From assembly GCF_016595495.1 (NCBI RefSeq), contig NZ_JAENIM010000008.1:62001-126000 (forward strand): 64,000 nucleotides of DNA. Direction: 5' to 3'. How positions within the stretch are numbered: position 1 is the first letter of the stretch; each line of letters starts with the position of its first letter. This DNA is from Persicirhabdus sediminis. Its GTDB lineage: Bacteria; Verrucomicrobiota; Verrucomicrobiia; Verrucomicrobiales; Akkermansiaceae. Under the pieces are notes generated by a model. It was not told where the DNA came from. It ran no database searches and worked only from the letters and a program-made list of their open reading frames with translations. A program made the position numbers and the translations under genes. Of this stretch, positions 9,043 through 16,640 are shown one piece after another.

Positions 9043-9654
9043 ATGGAAAACTGGTATTATGCCGTGGACCAGCAACAGGCTGGTCCTGTTAGCCGAGAAA
9101 TCATATTGGCGAAGTTAGATAGCGGTGAGCTGTCAGCGGATGACCTGGCTTGGAATGACAGCATGGACGAGTGGCTGGAAATTGGCAAAATCCCTCGGCT
9201 AGTCACGCCGCCATTTGTATCTTCGCCTCCAGCGGTGCCTGTGACTCCCTCGGCTAGTGCTGGTAAGCCTCCACATACAGGTTCGGCTGTGCCGCCTGTG
9301 TCCACTGCCGCGCCCGCGCCAGCTGCAGTAGCCGCGCAGCGTAACGGCGATGCCAGCTTGTCGCCTTACCAAACGCCTAAAACCGTTGGCCAAACTAATG
9401 TCTATCAGCATGGCCAAGCGCGTAAAACTAACGGCTGTGCCATTGCTTCAGTAATCTTAGCTTGCATTAGCCTATTGTCCTGTTGGTTTTTTAGCTCCAT
9501 TCCGGGAGCGATTTTTGGCCATTTGGCACTCCGGCAGATCAAACGATCTTCGCCACCGCAGCCTGGCCGCCGGCTTGCGATAGCGGGCTTGATTCTCTGT
9601 CATTTAGTAAATGTGATGACCTTAGCTGCTATTTTCTTTGCTATTGGTGCTTGA
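9043..9654 (+). CDS. GYF_2 plus DUF4190 membrane protein (copy 2)
   Basis: 203 residues with the same plan as its neighbours. The GYF_2 domain has NWYYAVDQQQAGPVSREII and WNDSMDEWLEIGKIPRL. A longer Pro/Ala-rich linker covers about 63-125. DUF4190 follows with CAIASVILACISLLSCWFF, IPGAIFGHLALRQIKRSS and RLAIAGLILCHLVN. It lacks the acidic tail of copies 1 and 3. It starts 3 bp after the previous stop, so translation is probably coupled. A tandem duplication is the simplest origin. Confidence 0.8.
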   Translation: MENWYYAVDQQQAGPVSREIILAKLDSGELSADDLAWNDSMDEWLEIGKIPRLVTPPFVSSPPAVPVTPSASAGKPPHTGSAVPPVSTAAPAPAAVAAQRNGDASLSPYQTPKTVGQTNVYQHGQARKTNGCAIASVILACISLLSCWFFSSIPGAIFGHLALRQIKRSSPPQPGRRLAIAGLILCHLVNVMTLAAIFFAIGA

Positions 9655-9733
9655 TTACTAGAATCTTAATGCCAGCAGCTAATCAATGGCCAATAGACAC
9701 AACTTTGTTTAAAATTTAGATTACAATAAGATC

Positions 9734-10492
9734 ATGAGTGAATGGTATTACGCAAAAAACCAGCAACAGCTAGGACCCGTTAGTAAAGACGAATTGTTGG
9801 CGAAGTTAGAAAGTGGCGAGCTAGCTGCTACAGATCTAGCATGGACTGATAGTATGGCTGAGTGGACTGCCATTGGTAAAATCTCCGCACTGCAGAGCGC
9901 CGCGGCAGCGGCTGTGCCACCTCCATCGGCATCACCAGCCAGCGCCGCATCAGCCGTGCCCGCTGCTGAGAGCACTCCCTATCAATCACCAAAAACATCC
10001 GCGGAGAGCGCTGCGCCTAGCTACCAGACTCCCGCACCACCAGCTGGAACTAACGGATTTGCCGTCACCACATTGATCTTAGGTTTTCTAGCCGTGATCT
10101 GCTTAGTGGTTTGTATTGGCCCGCTATTTGGCATCGTCGGTATCGTTTTTGGTCACATTGCCCTAGTGAAAATCAAGCACTCTGAGCCACGTCAGAGTGG
10201 CCGCGGACTAGCCATCACCGGTCTGGTTCTGAATTACCTCAGTGTGCTAGCGTGCGTTGTCATTGCTGGTTTCTTCTTCTGGCTGTTTTCAGGTATGGAA
10301 ACTACTGGCCCTGACGGTCAGCCACTTCCTGAAGATGAGGTTATGGAAGTTGTTCTAGATCGGTTTGAGGAGGTATTTGGTACCGAAATTACCGAAGAAG
10401 TTAGACGTAGTGTGGAGCAGGCAGAAGCTGAAGCAGCCGAAGAGTCGGGCGAGGAATCATCAGCGCCGGCTCAACCAGCCGCTGACGAATAA
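9734..10492 (+). CDS. GYF_2 plus DUF4190 membrane protein (copy 3)
   Basis: 252 residues. The GYF_2 domain has EWYYAKNQQQLGPVSKDEL and WTDSMAEWTAIGKI. An Ala/Pro/Ser linker covers about 58-112. DUF4190 has GFAVTTLILGFLAVICLVV, FGIVGIVFGHIALVKIKHS and RGLAITGLVLNYLSVLACV. The long acidic tail is rich in Glu and Ala. Its stop overlaps the ATGATG start of the DUF2752 gene, which points to one transcript and coupled translation. Confidence 0.8.
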   Translation: MSEWYYAKNQQQLGPVSKDELLAKLESGELAATDLAWTDSMAEWTAIGKISALQSAAAAAVPPPSASPASAASAVPAAESTPYQSPKTSAESAAPSYQTPAPPAGTNGFAVTTLILGFLAVICLVVCIGPLFGIVGIVFGHIALVKIKHSEPRQSGRGLAITGLVLNYLSVLACVVIAGFFFWLFSGMETTGPDGQPLPEDEVMEVVLDRFEEVFGTEITEEVRRSVEQAEAEAAEESGEESSAPAQPAADE

Positions 10493-10896
10493 TGATGAAG
10501 GCGCGCGTAGCCTATCTGCTAGCGCCCGTGTGGCTCGTTCTGCTGCTTGGCATCCTCTATGGATTTGCTAAGTGGCAGCAAAAAGTCATGCCCGCATGCA
10601 TGCTGCGCGAGCTCACTGGCTGGCAGTGCCCTGGCTGTGGCGGCACCCGCACTGCTAGGGCCATTTTATCTGGCCAGCTAGATCAGGCCTTGCAGCTGAA
10701 TCCACTTCTAACGATCTTATTTGCCGCCGCCGTTTTGTGGAGTCTCTGGCTGAGTGTCGTGCACGGCATGCTCGCTAAACCGCGGGCTCATAAACCACTC
10801 GCTGGCGCCGTGCCTAGCTGGTCGCTCAATGGCAAAATCCTAGGCCTAACTCTAGCCATAGTTGTGCTCTTCGCCCTAGCTAGAAATTTCATCTAG
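10492..10896 (+). CDS. DUF2752 family membrane protein
   Basis: 134 residues with about three membrane spans. The family signature is clear: MLRELTGWQCPGCGGTRTARAILSG, the CPxCGGTRA-type motif, then a span starting at NPLLTILFA. The function of DUF2752 proteins is unknown. It overlaps the preceding GYF_2/DUF4190 gene and is followed at once by a strong terminator. Its last 16 residues (LTLAIVVLFALARNFI) recur as two gene-less fragments at 13905-13955 and 14212-14262. Confidence 0.85.
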   Translation: MMKARVAYLLAPVWLVLLLGILYGFAKWQQKVMPACMLRELTGWQCPGCGGTRTARAILSGQLDQALQLNPLLTILFAAAVLWSLWLSVVHGMLAKPRAHKPLAGAVPSWSLNGKILGLTLAIVVLFALARNFI

Positions 10897-10921
10897 CAAT
10901 CGTCTGCCGAAGGCTTTGGAG

Positions 10922-10945
10922 TGCGGCGATCCTTCGCCGCTTTTT
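10922..10945 (+). terminator. Intrinsic terminator after DUF2752 gene
   Basis: GCGGCG / CGCCGC stem with a short loop, then five T, 26 bp past the stop. Near-copies at about 13981-14005 and 14408-14431 sit after the duplicated 3'-end fragments; the last has one base change in the stem. Confidence 0.85.
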
Positions 10946-11011
10946 GTGGCGCTGGCGGTATTTTTTTCATCCTAACGACAGTCTAGCTGGGTGTGATGTT
11001 TTCAGCCACGA

Positions 11012-11115
11012 TCCATTCTGCCTTCGGCAGATCATTGGTTGGTTGGGCTGACCACGGGTTGCACTCGCTAGGGCTCGTTGACCCGCGGCTAAAATCTTTA
11101 AACCCTCCGGGTTTG
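11012..11115 (+). repeat. Palindromic repeat family R1, copy 1
   Basis: Starts with the hairpin TCTGCC-ttc-GGCAGA. It continues with GACCACGGGTTGCACTCGC ... CTCGTTGACCCGCGG and ends with the ACCCTCCGGGTTTG hairpin. Near-identical copies are at 13764, 14071 and 14500; a divergent version is at 53811 and 54236. Confidence 0.85.
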
Positions 11116-11187
11116 AGAATGGAACTGGGCTAGAAAGTTTCCAGCTAGGAGGTGGGGCTGCTAAACATTGCGCTGGCTGGAATATGT

Positions 11188-11291
11188 TTCGCCCCTTCAG
11201 GGCTTGGGTTTGAGGGTGGCGTTTTCCTAGGGTTGCGTTGCGCCTTCGGCGCTGCCTTACCCTAGGCTGGGCTGTTATACGCCTTCGGCGT
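11188..11291 (+). repeat. Palindromic repeat family R2, copy 1
   Basis: Three nested or adjacent hairpins: GCCC-cttca-GGGC; an outer stem CCTAGGGT / ACCCTAGG enclosing TTGCGTT and the inner stem GCGCC-ttc-GGCGC; then GCTGGGCTGTTAT and ACGCC-ttc-GGCGT. Copies are at 14678 and 14874, a stub of the 5' hairpin at 13694-13713, and a divergent version at 53986, 54410 and 54585. Confidence 0.85.
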
Positions 11292-11314
11292 CAAACCGAG
11301 TAATGGGTGAGATC

Positions 11315-11540
11315 GGAATTGGGCCAGCTAGGAATTGAGCCAGCTAGGAATTGGGCCAGCTAGGAATTGGGCCAGCTAGGAATTGGGCCAGCTAGGAATT
11401 GGGCCAGCTAGGAATTGGGCCAGCTAGGAATTGAGCCAGCTAGGAATTGAGCCAGCTAGGAATTGGGCCAGCTAGGAATTGAGCCAGCTAGGAATTGGGC
11501 CAGCTAGGAATTGAGCCAGCTAGGAAATTGAGCCAGCTAG
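11315..11540 (+). repeat. Tandem array, 14 copies of a 16-bp unit
   Basis: The unit is GGAATTGGGCCAGCTA, with GGG or GAG as the main variation; the last copy is 17 bp. No reading frame of interest runs through it. The remainder, to the SecD-head gene at 11704, is unannotated AT-richer sequence. Confidence 0.95.
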
Positions 11541-11703
11541 TGGCTGGTGGATAGGCAATGTTTGGCGGAGTTGACTGTCGTCGGTTTTTGTATTCCAGAT
11601 TATCGTTTAAGCTCTTGCTAGAGCAGTTTTTTCTATCTATGAAATTATTAGCTTTGGTTGCTGCTAGTTGGTAGCCTGAGGCCTTGATGATTATCTAATC
11701 TAT

Positions 11704-12663
11704 TTGAAGCAAATGAATCTATCTATCGACAACGAGTCAGCCATTTATCTCATCGGACTATCAGTTTTGGCCGTCTGTCTCATTTACCTAGCGGTAAGAA
11801 TTTTTAGAAGCGGGGGCATCTATCGACCTCTGTTTGTCTCGTTGCCGCTGGCGATGATGTCATTAGTATTTTTTTGTGGTCCTTTGACTGAAGTTAGAGC
11901 TGATGAGGCGTCTACGGATGATGTGGCGAAGGATGAGCTTGGCGGTTTATCAGTGACTCTTAGAGTGCTACCTCAAGCTAGCTGGGGCGATGAGGTAAAG
12001 CCGCTTGAGGCCGACGCGGTGAGCCAAGCGATTCTCACCATCGAGCAGCGCCTCAATAGCAGGGGTACTGAAGATCTGATCATCCAGCAGGAAGGTGCCG
12101 ACCGCATCATGGTGCAAATGCCCGGTACTGAATTGGCTGAGGTAGAGGCGGTTCGCGTTTTGCTTGAGAGTATCGCTAAGCTGGAACTCCGTCTGGTTCA
12201 CGAGGAATCACGCACGCTAGCTCCAGAAGTAGCTGCCGATCCACAAACCAACCTCATTCCTGGCTACAAACTCTATCATTACGAATCGACGGATAGGGAT
12301 GGTAACGCAGTCACCGAAGACCTTCTGCTCAGAAACCGTACCGTTATTGATGGCTCCTACATCACCCGCGCTCAGGCACTTTATGGTGCTTATGCCGGTC
12401 AAATCGTAGTTGAGCTTAATGATGAGGGTGGTGAAATTTTGTTAGCTACAACCAAGAAAGCCAAGCCTGGGCAGACTCGTATGGCGATTGTGTTGGACGG
12501 TAAAGTGCTTTCTGCTCCGTCTATCAATGGTGTTTTTGGTTCTTCATTCCAGATCTCTGGCATGGACTCGCTCGAAGAAGCTCAGGCGCTGTCCGCTGCG
12601 CTGATGAACCCGCTGAAAAACCCTGTGACTATTGAAGAAGTCCGATGGTTGCCAGCGAAGTAG
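11704..12663 (+). CDS. Stand-alone SecD head-domain paralogue
   Basis: 319 residues. Two hydrophobic segments (about 14-33 and 43-60) are followed by a periplasmic domain very close to the SecD head of the secDF gene at 2250-4715, for example AVSQAILTIEQRLNSRGTED and AIVLDGKVLSAPSINGVFGS. DNA identity is also high. It stops right after ALMNPLKNPVTIEEVRW, where SecDF enters its first RND-like membrane bundle, and it lacks the DLVGG segment. So it keeps the substrate-binding head but none of the channel. It may be a degenerate duplicate or a modulator of Sec export. The reading frame is intact and the distance from the parent shows selection or youth. Confidence 0.8.
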   Translation: MKQMNLSIDNESAIYLIGLSVLAVCLIYLAVRIFRSGGIYRPLFVSLPLAMMSLVFFCGPLTEVRADEASTDDVAKDELGGLSVTLRVLPQASWGDEVKPLEADAVSQAILTIEQRLNSRGTEDLIIQQEGADRIMVQMPGTELAEVEAVRVLLESIAKLELRLVHEESRTLAPEVAADPQTNLIPGYKLYHYESTDRDGNAVTEDLLLRNRTVIDGSYITRAQALYGAYAGQIVVELNDEGGEILLATTKKAKPGQTRMAIVLDGKVLSAPSINGVFGSSFQISGMDSLEEAQALSAALMNPLKNPVTIEEVRWLPAK

Positions 12664-12687
12664 TAGATAGTTAGATCGGTATCTAGC

Positions 12688-13143
12688 ATGAGTGAGAATA
12701 TCTACAGCCCTCCAACAGCACCCGCTGAGCGACTTCGAAAGCGCAGTGCGAAGAAACTAGCTGTTTCTATTTTTGTGGGTGGGTTCATCTTATTTGTGCT
12801 GAGTTTGTTGCCAACTTGGAATTTTTCAGCGGAGATAGTTATAGCGTCTGAAGTGAATCCACTTTGGACGGAAGGTGGCGAGGTGATAGACTCTAACATG
12901 GGTGAGGGATTGGACTCGCTTGGCTTCACCTTCACCACAGGTATAGGGGCCGAGACTGAGGCTGGTCTTTGCTTTGGTGATTTCTCTGTAGATGAATATT
13001 GGGTGATTGAATATATGGCTGCGAGCAAACAGGTGAGAGCTAGTGCGTGGCTTCCTGAACTGAATTGGCTAGGTCATGTGTGGGCGAGCTATCGCTTTAA
13101 CAAATTGTCTGAGACATTGGAGGAACATCTAGCTGGTGAGTGA
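12688..13143 (+). CDS. Hypothetical single-span membrane protein
   Basis: 151 residues. A cytoplasmic Arg/Lys-rich start (ERLRKRSAKK) precedes one membrane span (about 24-46, LAVSIFVGGFILFVLSLLP), with an extracytoplasmic remainder lacking a recognised domain. It follows the SecD-head paralogue by 24 bp on the same strand, so the two probably form a unit. Not recognised as any family. Confidence 0.6.
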   Translation: MSENIYSPPTAPAERLRKRSAKKLAVSIFVGGFILFVLSLLPTWNFSAEIVIASEVNPLWTEGGEVIDSNMGEGLDSLGFTFTTGIGAETEAGLCFGDFSVDEYWVIEYMAASKQVRASAWLPELNWLGHVWASYRFNKLSETLEEHLAGE

Positions 13144-13215
13144 GGATTTTTTGTTCAGGTTGTTAAGCAAGTTTATGAATGCGGAAGGAATTGAAATGTC
13201 TAGGCAAGGTAGCAA

Positions 13216-13680
13216 GTGTTGATGAAGCAGTGGATTAAAATAACTATCTTTGCCTCGATATTGTTGGGGGCTAGTTTGGGTCTTTTTTTCTATGTAGACT
13301 TTGTGCGTGCCGAGAGGGCGCGTATTTTTGCTGATGGAGATTTTGGTTTCGAGCTGATAGGTAATGAGGATGAATTCTCATATTTTGTAAATGCGCTAGC
13401 TTCTCATGCTGTCTCCAAGCCAGGGGTGTCTGGGCCGATTTATGAAGTTCCTGACTTGGGGGATTTTTGGCAAAAGAACAAAGATGGGATGCTAGGGGAA
13501 TGCTATTTCTATCATCGGGTGATTGGAGATGACTATTTGATAGAAATTCCATTTGGCCGGCATGGTGTCTGGCTGATATCAAATATTGAGCTGGAGAAAT
13601 TAGAAACGCCTGTAGCTGAATACAGTCAGCTGGTGCCATCTAGGCGTTTCGGCAAGGTATACTGCGCGAAGGCAAGGTAG
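13216..13680 (+). CDS. Hypothetical membrane-anchored protein
   Basis: 154 residues from ATG 13222 (MKQWIKITIFASILLGASLG), or two codons earlier. One N-terminal span (about 6-26) and a periplasmic domain of unknown type follow. The C-terminus ends RRFGKVYCAKAR and runs directly into palindromic repeat sequence. Third gene of the small island inside the repeat zone. No homologue recognised. Confidence 0.55.
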   Translation: MLMKQWIKITIFASILLGASLGLFFYVDFVRAERARIFADGDFGFELIGNEDEFSYFVNALASHAVSKPGVSGPIYEVPDLGDFWQKNKDGMLGECYFYHRVIGDDYLIEIPFGRHGVWLISNIELEKLETPVAEYSQLVPSRRFGKVYCAKAR

Positions 13681-13763
13681 GCGAAGTGAGCTATCTCGCC
13701 CCTTCAGGGCTTGGTAAGTTAGGAAAATTGGTTCCAATCCAGCGGCGTGTTTCAGACTCACGG

Positions 13764-13868
13764 TCCATTCTGCCTCCGGCAGATCATTGATTGGTCGGGC
13801 TGACCACGGGTTGCACTCGCTAGGGCTCGTTGACCCGCGGCTAAAGTCTTTAAACCCTCCGGGTTTGG
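13764..13868 (+). repeat. Palindromic repeat family R1, copy 2
   Basis: Same order of hairpins as copy 1 (TCTGCC-tcc-GGCAGA, GACCACGGGTTGCACTCGC, ACCCTCCGGGTTTGG). A stub of R2 (GCCCCTTCAGGGC) lies just upstream at 13694-13713. Confidence 0.85.
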
Positions 13869-13904
13869 CAATGGAGCCGGTCGTTCTGTGAAAGAATGCC
13901 AAGA

Positions 13905-13955
13905 CTAACTTTAGCCGTAGTTCTTCTATTCACTCTAGCTAGAAATTTCATCTAG
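13905..13955 (+). pseudogene. Duplicated 3' end of the DUF2752 gene, copy A
   Basis: Translates as LTLAVVLLFTLARNFI and stop, matching the last 16 residues of the DUF2752 protein (LTLAIVVLFALARNFI) with the same stop and the same downstream terminator sequence. No start or upstream domain is present. It is a gene-end fragment copied with its 3' flank. Confidence 0.8.
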
Positions 13956-14070
13956 CAATCGTCAGCCGAAGGCTCTGGAGTGCGGCGATCCTTCGCCGCT
14001 TTTTGTTGCGTGTGCGGTAGTTTTTCATCCAAGGTCAGTCTAGCGGATTGTGATGTTTTCAGCCGTACGG

Positions 14071-14175
14071 TCCATTCTGCCTCCGGCAGATCATTGTTTG
14101 CTCGGGCTGACCACGGGTTGCACTCGCTAGGGCTCGTTGACCCGCTGCTAAAGTCTTTAAACCCTCCGGGTTTGG
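14071..14175 (+). repeat. Palindromic repeat family R1, copy 3
   Basis: Nearly identical to the copy at 13764, with CGCTGCT for CGCGGCT. Together with the preceding gene-end fragment and terminator it forms a duplicated block of roughly 300 bp. Confidence 0.85.
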
Positions 14176-14211
14176 CAATGGAGCCGGTCGTTCTGTGAAA
14201 GAATGCCAAGA

Positions 14212-14262
14212 CTAACTTTAGCCGTAGTTCTTCTATTCACTCTAGCTAGAAATTTCATCTAG
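14212..14262 (+). pseudogene. Duplicated 3' end of the DUF2752 gene, copy B
   Basis: Same 51 bases as copy A, including the stop codon. The sequence just after the stop has expanded into a 24-bp tandem array before the terminator-like hairpin is reached. Confidence 0.8.
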
Positions 14263-14399
14263 CAATCGTCTGCCGAATTCATCTAGCAATCGTCTGCCGA
14301 ATTCATCTAGCAATCGTCTGCCGAATTCATCTAGCAATCGTCTGCCGAATTCATCTAGCAATCGTCTGCCGAATTCATCTAGCAATCGTCTGCCGAAGG
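14252..14399 (+). repeat. Tandem array, 6 copies of a 24-bp unit
   Basis: Unit AATTCATCTAGCAATCGTCTGCCG, quoted here in two parts: AATTCATCTAGC and AATCGTCTGCCG. The first copy overlaps the end of the DUF2752 fragment, so the array grew out of that gene end and its flank. A degraded terminator hairpin follows. Confidence 0.95.
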
Positions 14400-14499
14400 C
14401 TCTGGAGTGCGGCGATCCTTCGTCGCTTTTTGTTGCGCGGGCGGTATTTTTTCATCCTAGGGATAGTCTAGCGGGGTGTGATGTTTTCAGCCGTACGAT

Positions 14500-14602
14500 C
14501 CATTCTGCCTCCGGCAGATCATTGTTTGCTTGCGCTGACCACGGGTTGCACTCGCTAGGGCTCGTTGACCCGCGGCTAAAGTCTTTAAACCCTCCGGGTT
14601 TG
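14500..14602 (+). repeat. Palindromic repeat family R1, copy 4
   Basis: Same hairpin order as the other R1 copies, followed, as at 11116-11187, by a GGAACTGGGCTAGAAAG stretch that leads into an R2 copy. The R1-spacer-R2 composite therefore occurs at least twice. Confidence 0.85.
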
Positions 14603-14677
14603 GCAATGGAACTGGGCTAGAAAGTTTCCAGCTAGGAGGTGGGGCTGCTAAACATTGCACTGGCTGGAATATGTTTC

Positions 14678-14781
14678 GCCCCTTCAGGGCTTGGTTTTGT
14701 GTCGGGCGTTTTCCTAGGGTTGCGTTGCACCTTCGGCGCAGCCCTACCCTAGGCTGGGCTGTTACACGCCTTCGGCGTTAG
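14678..14781 (+). repeat. Palindromic repeat family R2, copy 2
   Basis: GCCCCTTCAGGGC hairpin, then CCTAGGGT / ACCCTAGG around GCACC-ttc-GGCGC, then ACGCC-ttc-GGCGT. One base of the inner stem is mismatched. Confidence 0.85.
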
Positions 14782-14811
14782 GCTCGTGTAATTGTTTAGC
14801 TAGCTAGACAT

Positions 14812-14868
14812 TGAGCTGGCTGGAATGAGCTGGCTGGAATGAGCTGGCTGGAATGAGCTGGCTGGAAT
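14812..14868 (+). repeat. Tandem array, 4 copies of a 14-bp unit
   Basis: Unit GAGCTGGCTGGAAT. The last copy runs into the R2 copy that follows; the same GCTGGCTGGAATATG sequence precedes R2 at 11171 and 14650, so the array expanded from that flank. Confidence 0.95.
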
Positions 14869-14873
14869 ATGTT

Positions 14874-14979
14874 TCGCCCCTTCAGGGCTTGGGTTTGAGG
14901 GTGGCGTTTTCCTAGGGTTGCGTTGCGCCTTTGGCGCTGCCTTACCCTAGGCTGGGCTGTTATACGCCTTCGGCGTTAG
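14874..14979 (+). repeat. Palindromic repeat family R2, copy 3
   Basis: Same fold as copy 1, with inner loop TTT in place of TTC and all stems intact. Confidence 0.85.
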
Positions 14980-15010
14980 GCTCGTGTAATTAGTTAGCTA
15001 GCTAGGAAAT

Positions 15011-15185
15011 GAGCTGGCTGGGAATGAGCTGGCTGGAAATGAGCTGGCTGGAAATGAGCTGGCTGGAAATGAGCTGGCTGGGAATGAGCTGGCTGGGATG
15101 AGCTGGCTGGAATGAGCTGGCTGGAAATGAGCTGGCTGGAAATGAGCTGGCTGGAAATGAGCTGGCTGGGAATGAGCTGGCTGGG
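15011..15185 (+). repeat. Tandem array, about 12 copies of a 14-15-bp unit
   Basis: Unit GAGCTGGCTGGAAAT or GAGCTGGCTGGGAAT, with two shorter copies in the middle. It is related to the 4-copy array at 14812 but is separately expanded. Translations of it are low-complexity and not credible as genes. Confidence 0.95.
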
Positions 15186-15332
15186 GGTGTTAGGGGAGGT
15201 TTTGTGGTCACGGTTGAGTTTCCAGCTAGCGGAGAATTTTCCTCTAGCTGAAAACTGAAAGCAGCTCACCAGTCTCGGAAGACTGAACTACGATCACTGG
15301 TCACTGCACACCGATCACAGTACACTAACAAT

Positions 15333-16493
15333 CTACCTAGAAGGCATTTGTTGGAGTGTGAATCCTTTGAGGTATTCGGTCTCAGGGATGGCGGGGATGA
15401 CTGGGTGGTCGAGGCGCTGGCCGTGAGTTTGGATGAGGCGTAGTGAGCGTTTGGCGTCGACGGATGCGTCGACGATGTTTTTGAGGAACAGCTCGCGGGT
15501 GGCGTGGTGTGAGCAGCAATAGGTGCTGAGAATGCCGCCTTGCTCTAGTAGCTTGATGCCGCGCAGGTGGATTTCTTTGTATCCACGCATGGCGTTGCTG
15601 AGCGTTTTTTTGTTTTTGGTAAATGACGGCGGGTCGAGAATGATGATGTCGAATGTTTCCTCACAATTTTTCAGGTAGTCGAAGGCATTGTGGGCGATGG
15701 CGTTGATTTCTACACCATTGAGTTCGGCATTGCGCTGGCACTGGGCGATGGCTGATTCTGAGACATCGACGGCGGTGACGCTGGCTGCTCCGGCTTTGGC
15801 GCAGGCGAGGGCAAAACCACCTTGGTTGCAGAAGCAGTCGAGTACACGTTTGCCTTTGGCGTATTTGGCGATGGCGGCGTGGGCGTCTAGCTGGTCGAGG
15901 TAGAGGCCGGTTTTTTGTCCGTCTAGCAGGTCGATTTCAAATTTGATGCCATTGGCTTCGATAATGAATTGGCCTGGGTTTTCACCGTGGACGAGAGCGA
16001 CTTCTTGTGGGATGCCTTCGGCAATGAGAGAAGGCGCATCGTTGCGCAGGATGATGGATTTTGGTGCAAGCTGCTCGACGAGTGCTTCGACGATGACTTC
16101 GCGCACGTTGTACATGGCGAGTGTGAGTGTCTGCAGCACGAGGTGGTCGCCGTAGCGGTCGACGACGATGCCAGGCAGGGCGTCGGATTCACTCCAGACG
16201 ATGCGCGCGAGCTCGGGGTCGAGGCCAGCTGATTTGCGGTATTCGATGGCTTGGCCGATGCGGCGGGTGAAGAACTCGAGGTCGAGTTTTTGTTTGCGGC
16301 GCGAGAACCTGCGCGCCACGATTTGTGAGTTTGGATTGTAAATAGCGGTGCCCAGCGGGCGATCGCGGAAGTCTTTCATCGAGATGACATCACCAGCTTG
16401 TGGGTTGCCAAATGTTTTTCTGATCTCTGATGCGTAGACCCAGTCGTGTCCGTGGAAGATGCGCGAGCGTGGTTTTACAATGATACCTGCCAT
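15333..16493 (-). CDS. rlmI: Class I rRNA large-subunit methyltransferase, RlmI-like
   Basis: 386 residues. An N-terminal PUA-like domain (GIIVKPRSRIFHGHDWVYASEI) is followed by a Rossmann methyltransferase. SAM motif: VLDCFCNQGGFALACAKAGA; acidic strand: VTAVDVSESAIAQCQRNAELN; motif IV: IIILDPPSFTKNKKTL; catalytic cysteine region: LSTYCCSHH. This is the layout of RlmI, which makes m5C1962 in 23S rRNA; members with other targets exist, so the exact base is inferred. Monocistronic, downstream of nothing on its strand. Confidence 0.88.
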   Translation of the reverse strand: MAGIIVKPRSRIFHGHDWVYASEIRKTFGNPQAGDVISMKDFRDRPLGTAIYNPNSQIVARRFSRRKQKLDLEFFTRRIGQAIEYRKSAGLDPELARIVWSESDALPGIVVDRYGDHLVLQTLTLAMYNVREVIVEALVEQLAPKSIILRNDAPSLIAEGIPQEVALVHGENPGQFIIEANGIKFEIDLLDGQKTGLYLDQLDAHAAIAKYAKGKRVLDCFCNQGGFALACAKAGAASVTAVDVSESAIAQCQRNAELNGVEINAIAHNAFDYLKNCEETFDIIILDPPSFTKNKKTLSNAMRGYKEIHLRGIKLLEQGGILSTYCCSHHATRELFLKNIVDASVDAKRSLRLIQTHGQRLDHPVIPAIPETEYLKGFTLQQMPSR

Positions 16494-16640
16494 GGGGCAT
16501 GATGTAGCACGGAATTTCCCCGCTGGCTACTGTTGAATTTTGAGCAAATTTTCAGCTGAATGCAGCCAGCTGGATATCTTCATAGAGGCAAGATTGACAA
16601 AAACTCATCCAGCCTGCATTTTGTGATGAGGCATTTGACG

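Noticed and set aside
13600-14209. Two similar frames beginning MAFFHRTTGSIAKPGG on the minus strand
   Set aside because: They are translations of the palindromic R1 repeats; similarity between them comes from the DNA repeat, not from a gene family.
15002-15269. Frames of 69 and 91 codons across the 15.0-15.2 kb array
   Set aside because: They are low-complexity translations of the tandem array (runs of SQLISSQLI type) with no start context.
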